Shown here: positions 50,070-58,280 of the stretch, piece after piece
How the letters are laid out: each line of letters opens with the position of its first letter
How positions within the stretch are numbered: position 1 is the stretch's first letter
Assembly (NCBI RefSeq): GCF_000243095.1
Contig: NZ_AHJE01000022.1
Location: 112,486 to 176,485 of the forward strand
Direction: 5' to 3'
Source: Cupriavidus basilensis OR16
GTDB lineage: Bacteria; Pseudomonadota; Gammaproteobacteria; Burkholderiales; Burkholderiaceae
Length of the DNA stretch: 64,000 nt
Position numbers and translations under genes: made by a program
Notes under the pieces: generated by a model
Seen by the model: the letters and a program-made list of their open reading frames with translations, nothing else
What the model was told of the DNA's origin: nothing
The model's database searches: none

Positions 50070-50951
50070 ATGAGCAAGCATTCGCAGCCCCGGTTGCCCC
50101 GCGCAGTGATCCGCGCGGTGGCTGCCGGGCTTGCAGCCACCGGGCTGGCGCTGGCCGCCGGGCCGGCCAGTTCGGCGGGCCCGGTGCCTGCAGCCGCGCC
50201 CCAGGCCTGCCGCGCCGGCACGCTCTACCTGACCTTCGACACCGGCAGCATGAGCCAGGCGGCGCTGATCGCCGATACGCTGCGCCGGCACCATATCAAG
50301 GCCACCTTCTTCCTCGCCAACGAACCCACCATCAACAAGGACAGTTCGCTCGACCCAGGCTGGGCCGCGTACTGGAAGACGTTGGCCGCCGATGGCCATG
50401 TTTTTGGCAGCCATACGTTCGATCACGTCTACCTGCGCGGCGTACGCGACGGCAAGGTCACCATGCGGCCGCAGTTCGGCGCGCAGGCGGGGCAGGACGT
50501 GGCGATGGACCAGCAGAGCTTTTGCAGCGAGCTGAACCGCAGCGCGCAGGCGCTGAAGAGCCTCAGCGGCGCGACCATGTCGCCGCTGTGGCGGGCGCCG
50601 GGCGGGCATACCGCGCCGCAGACGGTGCAATGGGCCGAGCAGTGCGGGTTCAAGCACGTGGCCTGGGCGCCGGCCGGCTTCCTGGGTGACGAGCTTTCCT
50701 CCGAGCGTTTCCCGAACAAGGTGCTGCTGGAGCGCGCATTGCGCGACTTGCGCGATGGCGACATCGCCATGGCGCACCTCGGCATCTGGTCGCGCAAGGA
50801 TCCCTGGGCGCCCGGCGTGCTCGAGCCGCTGCTCAGCGGCCTGGAGCGTAAGGGCTTCTGCTTTGCCACGCTGCGCGAGCATCCCGCCTATCGCGACTGG
50901 CTGCGCGGGCAGTCCGCGGCCGTGGCCGGGCAACCAGCCGGGAGCCGCTGA
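50070..50951 (+). CDS. Polysaccharide deacetylase family protein (NodB fold)
   Basis: A 293-residue exported protein with a signal peptide ending near GPASSAG. The NodB homology domain begins LYLTFDTGSMSQAAL. The zinc-binding HxxxxH-like pair is SHTFDH (His115, His119), and WRAPGGHTAPQTV and IAMAHLGIWSRKDPWAP follow. In the usual TFDDG motif the second Asp binds metal; here it is Thr58, so catalysis or metal use may differ. The start is chosen as ATG 50070; its stop overlaps the next gene start (TGATG), and it follows the YncE-like gene by about 100 bp. Confidence 0.86.
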   Translation: MSKHSQPRLPRAVIRAVAAGLAATGLALAAGPASSAGPVPAAAPQACRAGTLYLTFDTGSMSQAALIADTLRRHHIKATFFLANEPTINKDSSLDPGWAAYWKTLAADGHVFGSHTFDHVYLRGVRDGKVTMRPQFGAQAGQDVAMDQQSFCSELNRSAQALKSLSGATMSPLWRAPGGHTAPQTVQWAEQCGFKHVAWAPAGFLGDELSSERFPNKVLLERALRDLRDGDIAMAHLGIWSRKDPWAPGVLEPLLSGLERKGFCFATLREHPAYRDWLRGQSAAVAGQPAGSR

Positions 50952-51941
50952 TGCTTGATCTGCTCAACGGCTGGATCGGCCAGATTGAAGCCACGCTGTT
51001 TCAGGACGTGATCCTGCCGGTGGTCTACCAGCTTGGCCTGGGCGGCTATGCCGAGGACGCCTTCACCGGCACCGAATGGCTGCTGGTCGGGCTGGTGCAG
51101 ATCGTCGTGATGGTGCTGATCCTCGGGCCGCTGGAAAAGCTCCGCCCGGTTGAAGCCGTGACCGACCGCGCCGCCATTCGCACCGATATCCTCTACACCG
51201 TCGTGCATCGCCTCGGCCTGTTCCGGCTGGCCATGTTCTTCCTGCTGGGTCCGCTGATGGACGGGCTGGAAGGGCATCTGCGCCTGCTTGGCTGGCAGCG
51301 GGTCAATGTGGAAGACTGGTGGCCGGCGGTGACGTCGATCCCGCTGGTCAGCTTCTTTATCTACCTGCTGCTGTTCGACCTGCTCGACTACTGGTACCAC
51401 CGCCTCTCGCATACCTACCGCTGGTGGTGGAGCCTGCATTCGCTGCATCACAGCCAGCGCCAGATGACGCTGTGGAGCGATAACCGCAACCACCTGCTCG
51501 ACGACATGCTGCGCGACGTGGTGTTTGCGGTGGCGGCGCTGGCGGTGGGCGTGGAGCCTTCCCAGTACGTGCTGCTGGTGGCGCTGTCGCAACTGCTGCA
51601 GAGCTTGCAGCATGCCAACCTGCGCTTGCACTTTGGCGCACTGGGCGAACGGCTGCTGGTCTCGCCGCGCTTTCACCGCACCCACCATGCGGTGGGCGTT
51701 GGCCACGAGGCCATCGGCCGGCCGACCAAGCTGGGCGGATGCAACTACGGCGTGATCTTTCCCTGGTGGGACATGTTGTTCCGCACCGCCGTGTTCACCG
51801 ACGCCTACTACCCCACCGGCGTGCTACCCCACCGGCGTGCGCGACCAGATGCCGCCACCCGCAGGCAAGGGGCGCGACTACGGCGCCGGCTTCCTGGCCC
51901 AGCAGTGGTACGGGATCAAGCGCCTGTTGCGGCTCGGCTGA
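50951..51941 (+). pseudogene. Sterol desaturase/fatty acid hydroxylase family protein, frameshifted by a 16-bp tandem duplication
   Basis: A di-iron membrane hydroxylase with the His motifs DYWYHRLSH, HSLHHSQ and HRTHHAVG, preceded by about four membrane segments. Near the C-terminus CTACCCCACCGGCGTG is present twice in tandem (51808-51823 and 51824-51839). The extra 16 bp shifts the frame so that translation runs on to 52063 with nonsense. Without one copy it continues YYPTGVRDQMPPPAGKGRDYG and ends GIKRLLRLG with a stop at 51939-51941. The histidines lie before the shift, so the altered product might keep some function. Confidence 0.88.
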
Positions 51942-52102
51942 AGCGGCGGCGCGCCTCCGGGGCGGCCCCGGAGGCGCGCATTCCCCGCAAGGCGCGCTCC
52001 CGCGCGCGATCGTCCTGCGCTAGCGGCGCACGCGTCCCCCGCGGCACTTATGACGTGTGCTAGTCTAGTTATCCCCGCCTTTGTGGAAACCCAATTTACT
52101 GC

Positions 52103-52978
52103 ATGAACGATATTTTTCGCGCGCTAGGCCGTGCCCTGATCAGCCAGCTGCATCCGCGCATGCTGATGCTTACCGTCATTCCTTTCCTGCTCGCCACCGG
52201 GCTGTGGGGCGGCCTGCTGCTGTGGGGATGGGAGCCGATCATGACGGCAGCACGCGGCGTGCTCGAGACGTCGGTGCTGACCAGCTGGATCTATGGCGCG
52301 CTCGACTGGTTCGGCCTGCAATCCCTGCGCACGGTGGTGGCGCCGCTGTTTGTGATCGCGCTGATGATCCCGCTGGTGATCGCATCCATGCTGGTGTTTA
52401 TCAGCTTGTTCTCGGTGCCGGCCGCGGTGCGGCACCTGGAGCGCAGCTATCCGGACCTGGTCAAGGCCAAAGGCGGCAGCATGGTGGGCAGCGTGTTCCA
52501 GGCGCTGGGCAGCACCATGGTGTTCCTGTTGCTGGCGCTGGTGACGCTGCCGCTATGGCTGATTCCGCCTTTCTTTGCCTTGATTCCGCCTTTGCTGTGG
52601 GGCTGGCTGACCTACCGCGTGATGACCTACGATGCGCTGGCGCAGCATGCCACTCCGGAGGAGCGCAAGACACTGATGAAGCGCCATCGCATGGCGTTGC
52701 TCTCCATCGGCGTGGCGGTGGGCCTGCTGGGATCTGCGCCGACGCTGATCTGGGTGGCTTCGGCGGCGCTGATTTTCCTGTTCCCGTTCGTGCTCGCGGG
52801 CACGCTGTGGCTGTACGTGCTGATCTTTATTTTCTCGGCACTGTGGTTTGGCCATTTCTGCCTGCGCGCGCTGGAGCAATTGCGCGCCGAGCGTGCCGCC
52901 GCGGCAGCCGCGGCGGCACCGGTGGTGGACGTGATCGATCTGGCGCCGTCCGACGTACGGCGCATTGAACAATCCTGA
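52103..52978 (+). CDS. EI24 domain-containing membrane protein (CysZ-like)
   Basis: A 291-residue inner-membrane protein of the EI24 family with four to six membrane segments (LMLTVIPFLLATGLWGGLLLW, LRTVVAPLFVIALMIPLVIAS, STMVFLLLALVTLPLWLIPP, LIFLFPFVLAGTLWLYVLIF). CysZ in E. coli carries sulfate, but betaproteobacterial relatives have no proven substrate. An Ala-rich cytoplasmic C-terminus ends the protein. The next gene starts 12 bp later, so the two are likely co-transcribed. Confidence 0.85.
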   Translation: MNDIFRALGRALISQLHPRMLMLTVIPFLLATGLWGGLLLWGWEPIMTAARGVLETSVLTSWIYGALDWFGLQSLRTVVAPLFVIALMIPLVIASMLVFISLFSVPAAVRHLERSYPDLVKAKGGSMVGSVFQALGSTMVFLLLALVTLPLWLIPPFFALIPPLLWGWLTYRVMTYDALAQHATPEERKTLMKRHRMALLSIGVAVGLLGSAPTLIWVASAALIFLFPFVLAGTLWLYVLIFIFSALWFGHFCLRALEQLRAERAAAAAAAAPVVDVIDLAPSDVRRIEQS

Positions 52979-52990
52979 AGCGAGGGCATC

Positions 52991-53824
52991 ATGGGTTTCG
53001 GCCTGATCGTCATTGGTGACGAAATTCTGTCGGGGCGGCGCGAGGACAAGCATATGCGCCGCGCCATCGAACTGCTGGCGGCGCGCGGGCTGGCGCTGGA
53101 CTGGGCGGAGTACGTGGGCGATGAGCGCGCGCGCATCACCGCCACGCTACGCCGTACGTTCGCCGGCAACGATGTCGTGTTCTGCACCGGCGGCATCGGC
53201 GCCACGCCCGATGACCACACCCGGCAGTGCGCCGCGGCCGCGCTCGGCGTGCCGCTGGCGCTGCATCCCGACGCCCGCGAGCAGATCGCCCTGCGGATCG
53301 CGGAGACCGCGGCAGGCGATCTGGCCAAGGCCGACCTGAACCTGCCGGAGAACCAGCATCGCTTCAAGATGGGCGAATTCCCCGCCGGGGCGCGCATCAT
53401 CCCGAACAGCTACAACCGCATCCCAGGCTTTTCCGTGGCCGACCATCACTTCATGCCGGGCTTCCCGGTCATGGCGTGGCCGATGATGGAGTGGGTGCTG
53501 GATACCTACTACGCGCACTTGTTTCATCAGGCGGTGCAGGTGGAGCGGTCGTTCCTGGTGTTCGAGGCGCCGGAATCCACGCTGACGCCGTTGATGGAGC
53601 GGGTCGAGGCCGCGTTCGAAGGGATCCGGGTGTTCAGCCTGCCGTCTGTGGGCGACGCCAAGCGCGGCGAGCTCTATGCGCGGCGCCATATCGACCTCGG
53701 CGTGAAGGGCCTGGCCGATCAGGTCGAGCCGGCCTATGCGATGCTGCGCGAAGGCGTGCGGGCGATGGGCTTCGAGCTGGTGGAGGTTGCCGCGCGGCGC
53801 CCGGGAGATCCGGCGGGGGACTGA
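52991..53824 (+). CDS. MoaB/Mog-like molybdopterin-binding domain protein (CinA N-terminal type)
   Basis: A 277-residue protein starting MGFGLIVIGDEILSGRREDKH, the typical start of the MoCF-binding domain in CinA. VFCTGGIGATPDDHTRQCAAAALG holds the conserved GGxGxTPDD loop. The C-terminal deamidase domain of full CinA is absent. Such stand-alone proteins are usually named competence/damage-inducible protein A family; a role in nicotinamide nucleotide or molybdopterin handling is possible but not shown. Confidence 0.87.
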   Translation: MGFGLIVIGDEILSGRREDKHMRRAIELLAARGLALDWAEYVGDERARITATLRRTFAGNDVVFCTGGIGATPDDHTRQCAAAALGVPLALHPDAREQIALRIAETAAGDLAKADLNLPENQHRFKMGEFPAGARIIPNSYNRIPGFSVADHHFMPGFPVMAWPMMEWVLDTYYAHLFHQAVQVERSFLVFEAPESTLTPLMERVEAAFEGIRVFSLPSVGDAKRGELYARRHIDLGVKGLADQVEPAYAMLREGVRAMGFELVEVAARRPGDPAGD

Positions 53825-53847
53825 GTGCCGGATCGGCAGGGCAATGC

Positions 53848-53876
53848 AAAACGGGACAGCGTGGCTGTCCCGTTTT
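53848..53876. terminator. Bidirectional terminator between the CinA-like and rhodanese genes
   Basis: AAAACGGGACAGC and GCTGTCCCGTTTT form a perfect 13-bp inverted repeat around GTG, between two convergent genes. Confidence 0.87.
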
Positions 53877-53898
53877 GCCATTCAGGTGTTTCCTGCGT

Positions 53899-54363
53899 TC
53901 AGGCGCCGTGCCAGGGCAGGCCGCGTACGCACCAGCCTTCCACCGTCTTGCGATGGTGCTGCTCGTCGCGATTGCCTTCGAAGCCTTCCAGCACGTCCAT
54001 GGCGAACTGGTAGCCAGCCTCCGTCGCGATGCGGGCGGCATGCTTGGAGCGCGCCGCGCTGCGGCACAGGAACAGCACGGGTACGTCGGCGGGCACGCGG
54101 GCCTTGAGCTGGGCGATGAACCCAGCGTTCTGCGCGCCGCCCGGATAGCTCATCCATTCCACATGCACCGACTGGGCTTCCGGCAGGTCCGGCGCGCCGA
54201 TCCAGTCCAGCTCTGCCTGGGTGCGCACATCCACCATGACGGCCGACGGGTCGGTTTGCAGCAGCGCGAACGCTTCCTGCGGGGAGAGGGCGCCGAAGTA
54301 GGGCAGTTGGTCTTGCTGCTGGCGTACGCGCGCCACTTGAAGTAGATCGTCTCGGGTGGTCAT
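53899..54363 (-). CDS. Rhodanese-like domain protein
   Basis: A 154-residue single-domain rhodanese. VMVDVRTQAELDWIG, the persulfide-carrying cysteine loop FLCRSAARSKHAA and GYQFAMDVLEGFEGNRDEQ are typical. It may transfer sulfur from thiosulfate or a protein persulfide; the six-residue loop CRSAAR is the size seen in sulfur transferases rather than Cdc25-type phosphatases. It ends against a shared terminator. Confidence 0.9.
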   Translation of the reverse strand: MTTRDDLLQVARVRQQQDQLPYFGALSPQEAFALLQTDPSAVMVDVRTQAELDWIGAPDLPEAQSVHVEWMSYPGGAQNAGFIAQLKARVPADVPVLFLCRSAARSKHAARIATEAGYQFAMDVLEGFEGNRDEQHHRKTVEGWCVRGLPWHGA

Positions 54364-54563
54364 CTGGGTGACAAAATCGATAGGTGAAATGGCGTCAGGG
54401 AGAGCCTGCCGGCTATTCTAGCGCGCCGGGCCTGCTGGCCGGCGGGTTCGGCAGTGAACGGTGTCGCATGCGCTGGTTTGGCCACGCGCTGTGGCTTCCC
54501 GGCCGCCACGTTTTGCACCGCAAGCAGGCAACACGGCTCGGTCCGCGTTAAATTGTTCCAAAC

Positions 54564-54618
54564 TGGTGCGATAGCACCAAACAAGGGCGCTAAAGTGCGC
54601 GGATGCACTATTTTGGTG
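54564..54618. promoter_or_regulatory. Candidate NtrC enhancer sites upstream of glnA
   Basis: At 54604-54618, TGCACTATTTTGGTG closely follows the enteric NtrC pattern (GCACCA-N3-TGGTGC). At 54564-54579, TGGTGC-GATA-GCACCA is an inverted repeat of the same half-sites in the opposite arrangement. Their distance of about 165-220 bp from the sigma-54 promoter is normal for enhancer-binding proteins. Confidence 0.6.
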
Positions 54619-54783
54619 TTTTTGCGCGCGCTCAGGGATGGCGCACACGGTATTCGGGATCTGGCGGGAGGTGGCTGGATTTTGGCGTATGCCATATGCG
54701 GCACCCAGAACGCGCCTCGCCCCCCGTATCGCGCCATCTGGCTGCACTTTTTTCGGGAGCGCAGGGGTAACCAGGGGGTTGCC

Positions 54784-54799
54784 TTGGCATGCTTTCTGC
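54784..54799 (+). promoter_or_regulatory. Sigma-54 promoter of glnA
   Basis: TTGGCATGCTTTCTGC has GG at 54786-54787 and GC at 54798-54799 with exactly 10 bp between, matching the -24/-12 pattern TGGCAC-N5-TTGC well. RNA would start near 54811, giving a leader of about 110 nt before the glnA ATG. Confidence 0.7.
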
Positions 54800-54923
54800 T
54801 AACATTCCTCGTCCCTTTCGTGGCCGATCCTCGTGTTGTCGCAATCGCCTCTCAGGCGCTGCACCACAAGGCTCGACGCAAGAATGGCTTTTCTAGATTC
54901 AGCCGAATTTCCAGGAGATAGGC

Positions 54924-56339
54924 ATGGCCCACAGCGTTGCAGATGTGATGAAGCTTGTGAAGGAAAACGACGTCAAGTTCGTCGATTTCCGTTTCACCGA
55001 TACCAAAGGCAAAGAGCAGCACGTGTCGGTACCCGTGTCGCACTTCGATGAAGACAAGTTTGAAAGCGGCCACGCTTTCGACGGTTCGTCGATCGCCGGC
55101 TGGAAGGGTATTGAGGCTTCGGACATGCTGCTGATGCCGGATCCGAATACCGCTAACGTTGATCCGTTTTACGAAGAACCGACCCTGATCCTGACCTGCG
55201 ACGTGGTTGAGCCGTCGGATGGCAAGGGCTACGACCGCGACCCGCGTTCGATCGCCAAGCGCGCCGAGGCTTACCTGAAGAGCACCGGCCTGGGCGATAC
55301 CGCCTACTTTGGCCCGGAACCCGAATTCTTCATCTTCGACGGCGTGACCTGGAACATTGACATGCAGGGTTGCTCCGTCAAGATCCACTCGGAAGAAGCA
55401 CCGTGGTCGTCGGGCAAGGAATTCGAGCACGGCAACAGCGGTCACCGTCCGGGCAAGAAGGGCGGCTACTTCCCGGTCGCCCCGATCGACACGTTCCAGG
55501 ACATCCGTTCGGAAATGTGCCTGATTCTGGAATCGCTGGGCATTCCCGTGGAAGTGCACCACCACGAAGTCGCCGGCCAGGGCCAGAATGAAATCGGCAC
55601 CCGCTTCAGCACGCTGGTGCAGCGCGCCGACTGGACCCAGCTGCAAAAGTACGTGATCCAGAACGTCGCCCACACCTACGGCAAGACCGCCACCTTCATG
55701 CCGAAGCCGGTCGTTGGCGACAACGGTTCGGGCATGCACGTGCACCAGTCCGTATGGAAGGACGGCCAGAACCTGTTCGCGGGCAACGGCTACGCCGGCC
55801 TGTCGGAATTTGCCCTGTACTACATCGGCGGCATCATCAAGCACGCTCGCGCGCTGAACGCCCTGACCAACCCGGGCACGAACTCGTACAAGCGTCTGGT
55901 GCCGGGCTTCGAAGCACCGGTCAAGCTGGCTTACTCGGCTCGCAACCGTTCGGCATCGATCCGTATTCCGTACGTTGCCAACCCGAAGGGCCGCCGCATC
56001 GAGACCCGCTTCCCGGATCCGCTGATGAACCCGTACCTGGGCTTCTCCGCGCTGCTGATGGCTGGCCTGGACGGCGTGCAAAACAAGATCCACCCGGGCG
56101 AAGCTGCCGACAAGAACCTGTACGACCTGCCGCCGGAAGAGGACGCAAAGATCCCGACCGTGTGTAACAGCCTCGACCAGGCCCTGGAATACCTCGACAA
56201 CGACCGCGAGTTCCTGACGCGCGGCGGCGTCTTCTCCAACTCCATGATCGATGCTTACATCGAGCTGAAGATGGAAGAAGTGACCCGCTTCCGCATGACG
56301 ACTCACCCGATCGAGTTCGACATGTACTACTCGCTGTAA
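54924..56339 (+). CDS. glnA: Type I glutamine synthetase
   Basis: A 471-residue GSI-beta subunit that makes glutamine from glutamate, ammonia and ATP as a dodecamer. [18 protein letters not shown], the active-site segment [20 protein letters not shown], and [12 protein letters not shown] are conserved. The adenylylation site is Tyr400 in NLYDLPPEE, so activity is probably controlled by GlnE. An AGGAG ribosome binding site precedes ATG 54924. Expression should be nitrogen-controlled through the sigma-54 promoter upstream and the NtrBC system downstream. Confidence 0.97.
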   Translation: MAHSVADVMKLVKENDVKFVDFRFTDTKGKEQHVSVPVSHFDEDKFESGHAFDGSSIAGWKGIEASDMLLMPDPNTANVDPFYEEPTLILTCDVVEPSDGKGYDRDPRSIAKRAEAYLKSTGLGDTAYFGPEPEFFIFDGVTWNIDMQGCSVKIHSEEAPWSSGKEFEHGNSGHRPGKKGGYFPVAPIDTFQDIRSEMCLILESLGIPVEVHHHEVAGQGQNEIGTRFSTLVQRADWTQLQKYVIQNVAHTYGKTATFMPKPVVGDNGSGMHVHQSVWKDGQNLFAGNGYAGLSEFALYYIGGIIKHARALNALTNPGTNSYKRLVPGFEAPVKLAYSARNRSASIRIPYVANPKGRRIETRFPDPLMNPYLGFSALLMAGLDGVQNKIHPGEAADKNLYDLPPEEDAKIPTVCNSLDQALEYLDNDREFLTRGGVFSNSMIDAYIELKMEEVTRFRMTTHPIEFDMYYSL

Positions 56340-56385
56340 GGCGAGGCGTTGCCAGGTTGTGACCGGGCAACAGTTGCACCAGGAA

Positions 56386-56410
56386 GGGGCGGCCTCGGCT
56401 GTCCCTTTTT
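56386..56410 (+). terminator. Terminator after glnA
   Basis: GGGGCGGCC and GGCTGTCCC (two G-U pairs) followed by TTTTTG. It separates glnA from the DUF4124-ntrBC genes, which may use read-through or their own promoter. Confidence 0.65.
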
Positions 56411-56466
56411 GTTTTGTTCGCTGGTTTGATCGCTAGAATGGGGCTCCTTTCCCACCATCCCCGCTG

Positions 56467-57036
56467 ATGTCAATGGACGCGTTCGAATTCCCGCTTTCCT
56501 CGCTTCGACCGATGCACCGGTTCGGTGCTCCCGTGCACGGTTCGGCGGCCGCCTGCGCCATGCTGGCGCTTGTGCTGCTGTGCTGGAGCCGGCCGGCCCC
56601 GGCGCAGTCGGATATCTATGTCTGTGCCGGCCCCAACGGCGTGCCTGAATACCGCAACGGCAACGGGGGCAAGGGCTGCAAGCGGCTCAGCCTGCCGGAA
56701 GTCACGACGGTGCCGGGCGGGCGCGTCAGCGCCCCGCCGGCAGGCAAGGGTGCCGCACCCGCCATCGCGCCGGCCGCGTTTCCGCGCGTGGATAGCGCCA
56801 CCCAGAAAAGCCGCGACGGCGAGCGCCGCGCCGTGCTCGAGCAGGAGCTGCAAAGCGAGGAGGCCAAGCTGGCCGCGCTGCGCGCCGAGTTCAACAACGG
56901 CCAGCCCGAGCGCCAGGGCAATGAGCGCAACTACCAGAAGTACCTTGACCGCACTGCCACGCTGCGCGACGACATCGCGCGCGGCGAGGCCAATGCCGCT
57001 TCGCTGCGGCGCGAACTCTCCAATTTGAAGGACTAG
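56467..57036 (+). CDS. DUF4124 domain-containing exported protein
   Basis: A 189-residue protein with a hydrophobic signal region ending near SRPAPAQS. The DUF4124-like segment is DIYVCAGPNGVPEYRNGNGGKGCKRL, with two cysteines that could form a disulfide. A Pro/Ala linker leads to a charged coiled-coil-like C-terminus (LEQELQSEEAKLAALRAEF). The function is unknown. It sits between glnA and ntrB, 4 bp before ntrB, so it is probably in the same transcript. ATG 56512 is an alternative start. Confidence 0.8.
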   Translation: MSMDAFEFPLSSLRPMHRFGAPVHGSAAACAMLALVLLCWSRPAPAQSDIYVCAGPNGVPEYRNGNGGKGCKRLSLPEVTTVPGGRVSAPPAGKGAAPAIAPAAFPRVDSATQKSRDGERRAVLEQELQSEEAKLAALRAEFNNGQPERQGNERNYQKYLDRTATLRDDIARGEANAASLRRELSNLKD

Positions 57037-57040
57037 TACC

Positions 57041-58192
57041 ATGCGTCGCCTGATTCGCAGCGTCTCGCGCAAAGTGGCTTCGGCCGGGGCTGGCACGCCG
57101 GCCGAGGGCGGCGCCGTGGTGCTGCCATTGGGCGATGTGTCCTACCACCAGGGGCTGGACGTGGTCGCCAACCCCGTGCTGCTGGTGCGCCAGCCGGGCC
57201 TGCGCATCGTCTATGCCAATCCCGCTGCCGAGGCGAGCTTCGCGGTGTCGCGCAAAGCCATGGTGGAGCTGTCGCTGGCGGACCTGTTTGGCGCTTCGGA
57301 AGAGCTCGGCAGCATGATCGAAACCGTGATTTCGCGGCAGTTCGATGCGCGCCGGCAGGATGTGGTGCTGCACCCGCCCTTGCAGGAGCCGATGCACGCG
57401 CACGTGGTGATTGGCGCGCTGGATGCCACCGCCGACACAGTGCTGGTGGAAGTGCTGCCCAACGAGCAAAAGGTCCGCAGCGACCGCGAGGAGCGCATCC
57501 TCGACCTGACTTCGGCCAACAAGGAACTCATCCGCAATCTCGCGCACGAGATCAAGAATCCGCTGGGCGGTATCCGCGGCGCGGCGCAGTTGCTCGAGTT
57601 CGAGTTGCCCGACCGTTCGCTGCGGGAGTACACCCAGGTCATCATCAAGGAGTCGGACCGCCTGCAGACGCTGGTGGACCGCCTGCTGGAGCCGCACCGC
57701 CACCCGCATATCGTGTCCGACCTCAATATCCACGAGGTGCTGGAGCGCGTGCGCTCGGTGGTGCTGGCCGAATTTCCCTCCGGGCTGGATATCGTGCGCG
57801 ACTACGACGCGAGCCTGCCCGACCTGCGCGGCGACATGGAGCAGTTGATCCAGGCCGTGCTCAACATCGTCCACAACGCTGCCCAGGCACTCGCGGAGCG
57901 CGTGGCGCGGGGCGATGCGCAGATCATCCTGCGTACCCGGGTGGCCCGCCAGGTCACCATTGCGAAGCGATTATTCAAGCTGGCATTGGACTTGCATGTC
58001 ATCGATAACGGTCCGGGCATCCCCGAGGATATTCGCGAACGCATCTTCTACCCGCTGGTGTCGGGCAGGGACGGCGGTAGCGGCCTCGGTCTCACACTCG
58101 CTCAAACCTTCGTGCAGCAGCACGAGGGCTTGATCGAATGTGAGAGCCGGCCGGGCTGTACCGACTTCCGTATCCTGCTGCCCCTGCATTGA
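57041..58192 (+). CDS. ntrB: Nitrogen regulation sensor histidine kinase NtrB
   Basis: A 383-residue cytoplasmic kinase: a PAS domain (VVANPVLLVRQPGLRIVYANPAAE), the HisKA box NLAHEIKNPLGGIRGAAQLL with phospho-accepting His169, and the HATPase domain with NIVHNAAQAL, DNGPGIPEDI and GGSGLGLTLAQ. NtrB phosphorylates NtrC when nitrogen is low, under control of PII protein. An AAGGA ribosome binding site lies before the ATG. ntrC follows by about 90 bp. Confidence 0.95.
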   Translation: MRRLIRSVSRKVASAGAGTPAEGGAVVLPLGDVSYHQGLDVVANPVLLVRQPGLRIVYANPAAEASFAVSRKAMVELSLADLFGASEELGSMIETVISRQFDARRQDVVLHPPLQEPMHAHVVIGALDATADTVLVEVLPNEQKVRSDREERILDLTSANKELIRNLAHEIKNPLGGIRGAAQLLEFELPDRSLREYTQVIIKESDRLQTLVDRLLEPHRHPHIVSDLNIHEVLERVRSVVLAEFPSGLDIVRDYDASLPDLRGDMEQLIQAVLNIVHNAAQALAERVARGDAQIILRTRVARQVTIAKRLFKLALDLHVIDNGPGIPEDIRERIFYPLVSGRDGGSGLGLTLAQTFVQQHEGLIECESRPGCTDFRILLPLH

Positions 58193-58280
58193 TCGCATCG
58201 GCGACAGCAATTGGAACTGCCCCAATGATTGCTGCCGACCGGCTTGCCGGCGGTGTGCGGCCAGGTTCACGGAAGACCAA

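Larger units (their letters stand above)
54364..54923. other. Long regulatory region upstream of glnA
   Basis: About 560 bp without a supported gene between the rhodanese start and glnA. The plus-strand open frame 54454-54921 has no recognisable domain and is not called. The region holds two NtrC-site-like elements (54564-54579, 54604-54618) and a sigma-54 promoter (54784-54799). The stretch 54364-54560 shows nothing further. Confidence 0.6.

Noticed and set aside
54454..54921. 155-codon plus-strand open frame upstream of glnA
   Set aside because: No domain, and it overlaps the sigma-54 promoter and NtrC-like sites.
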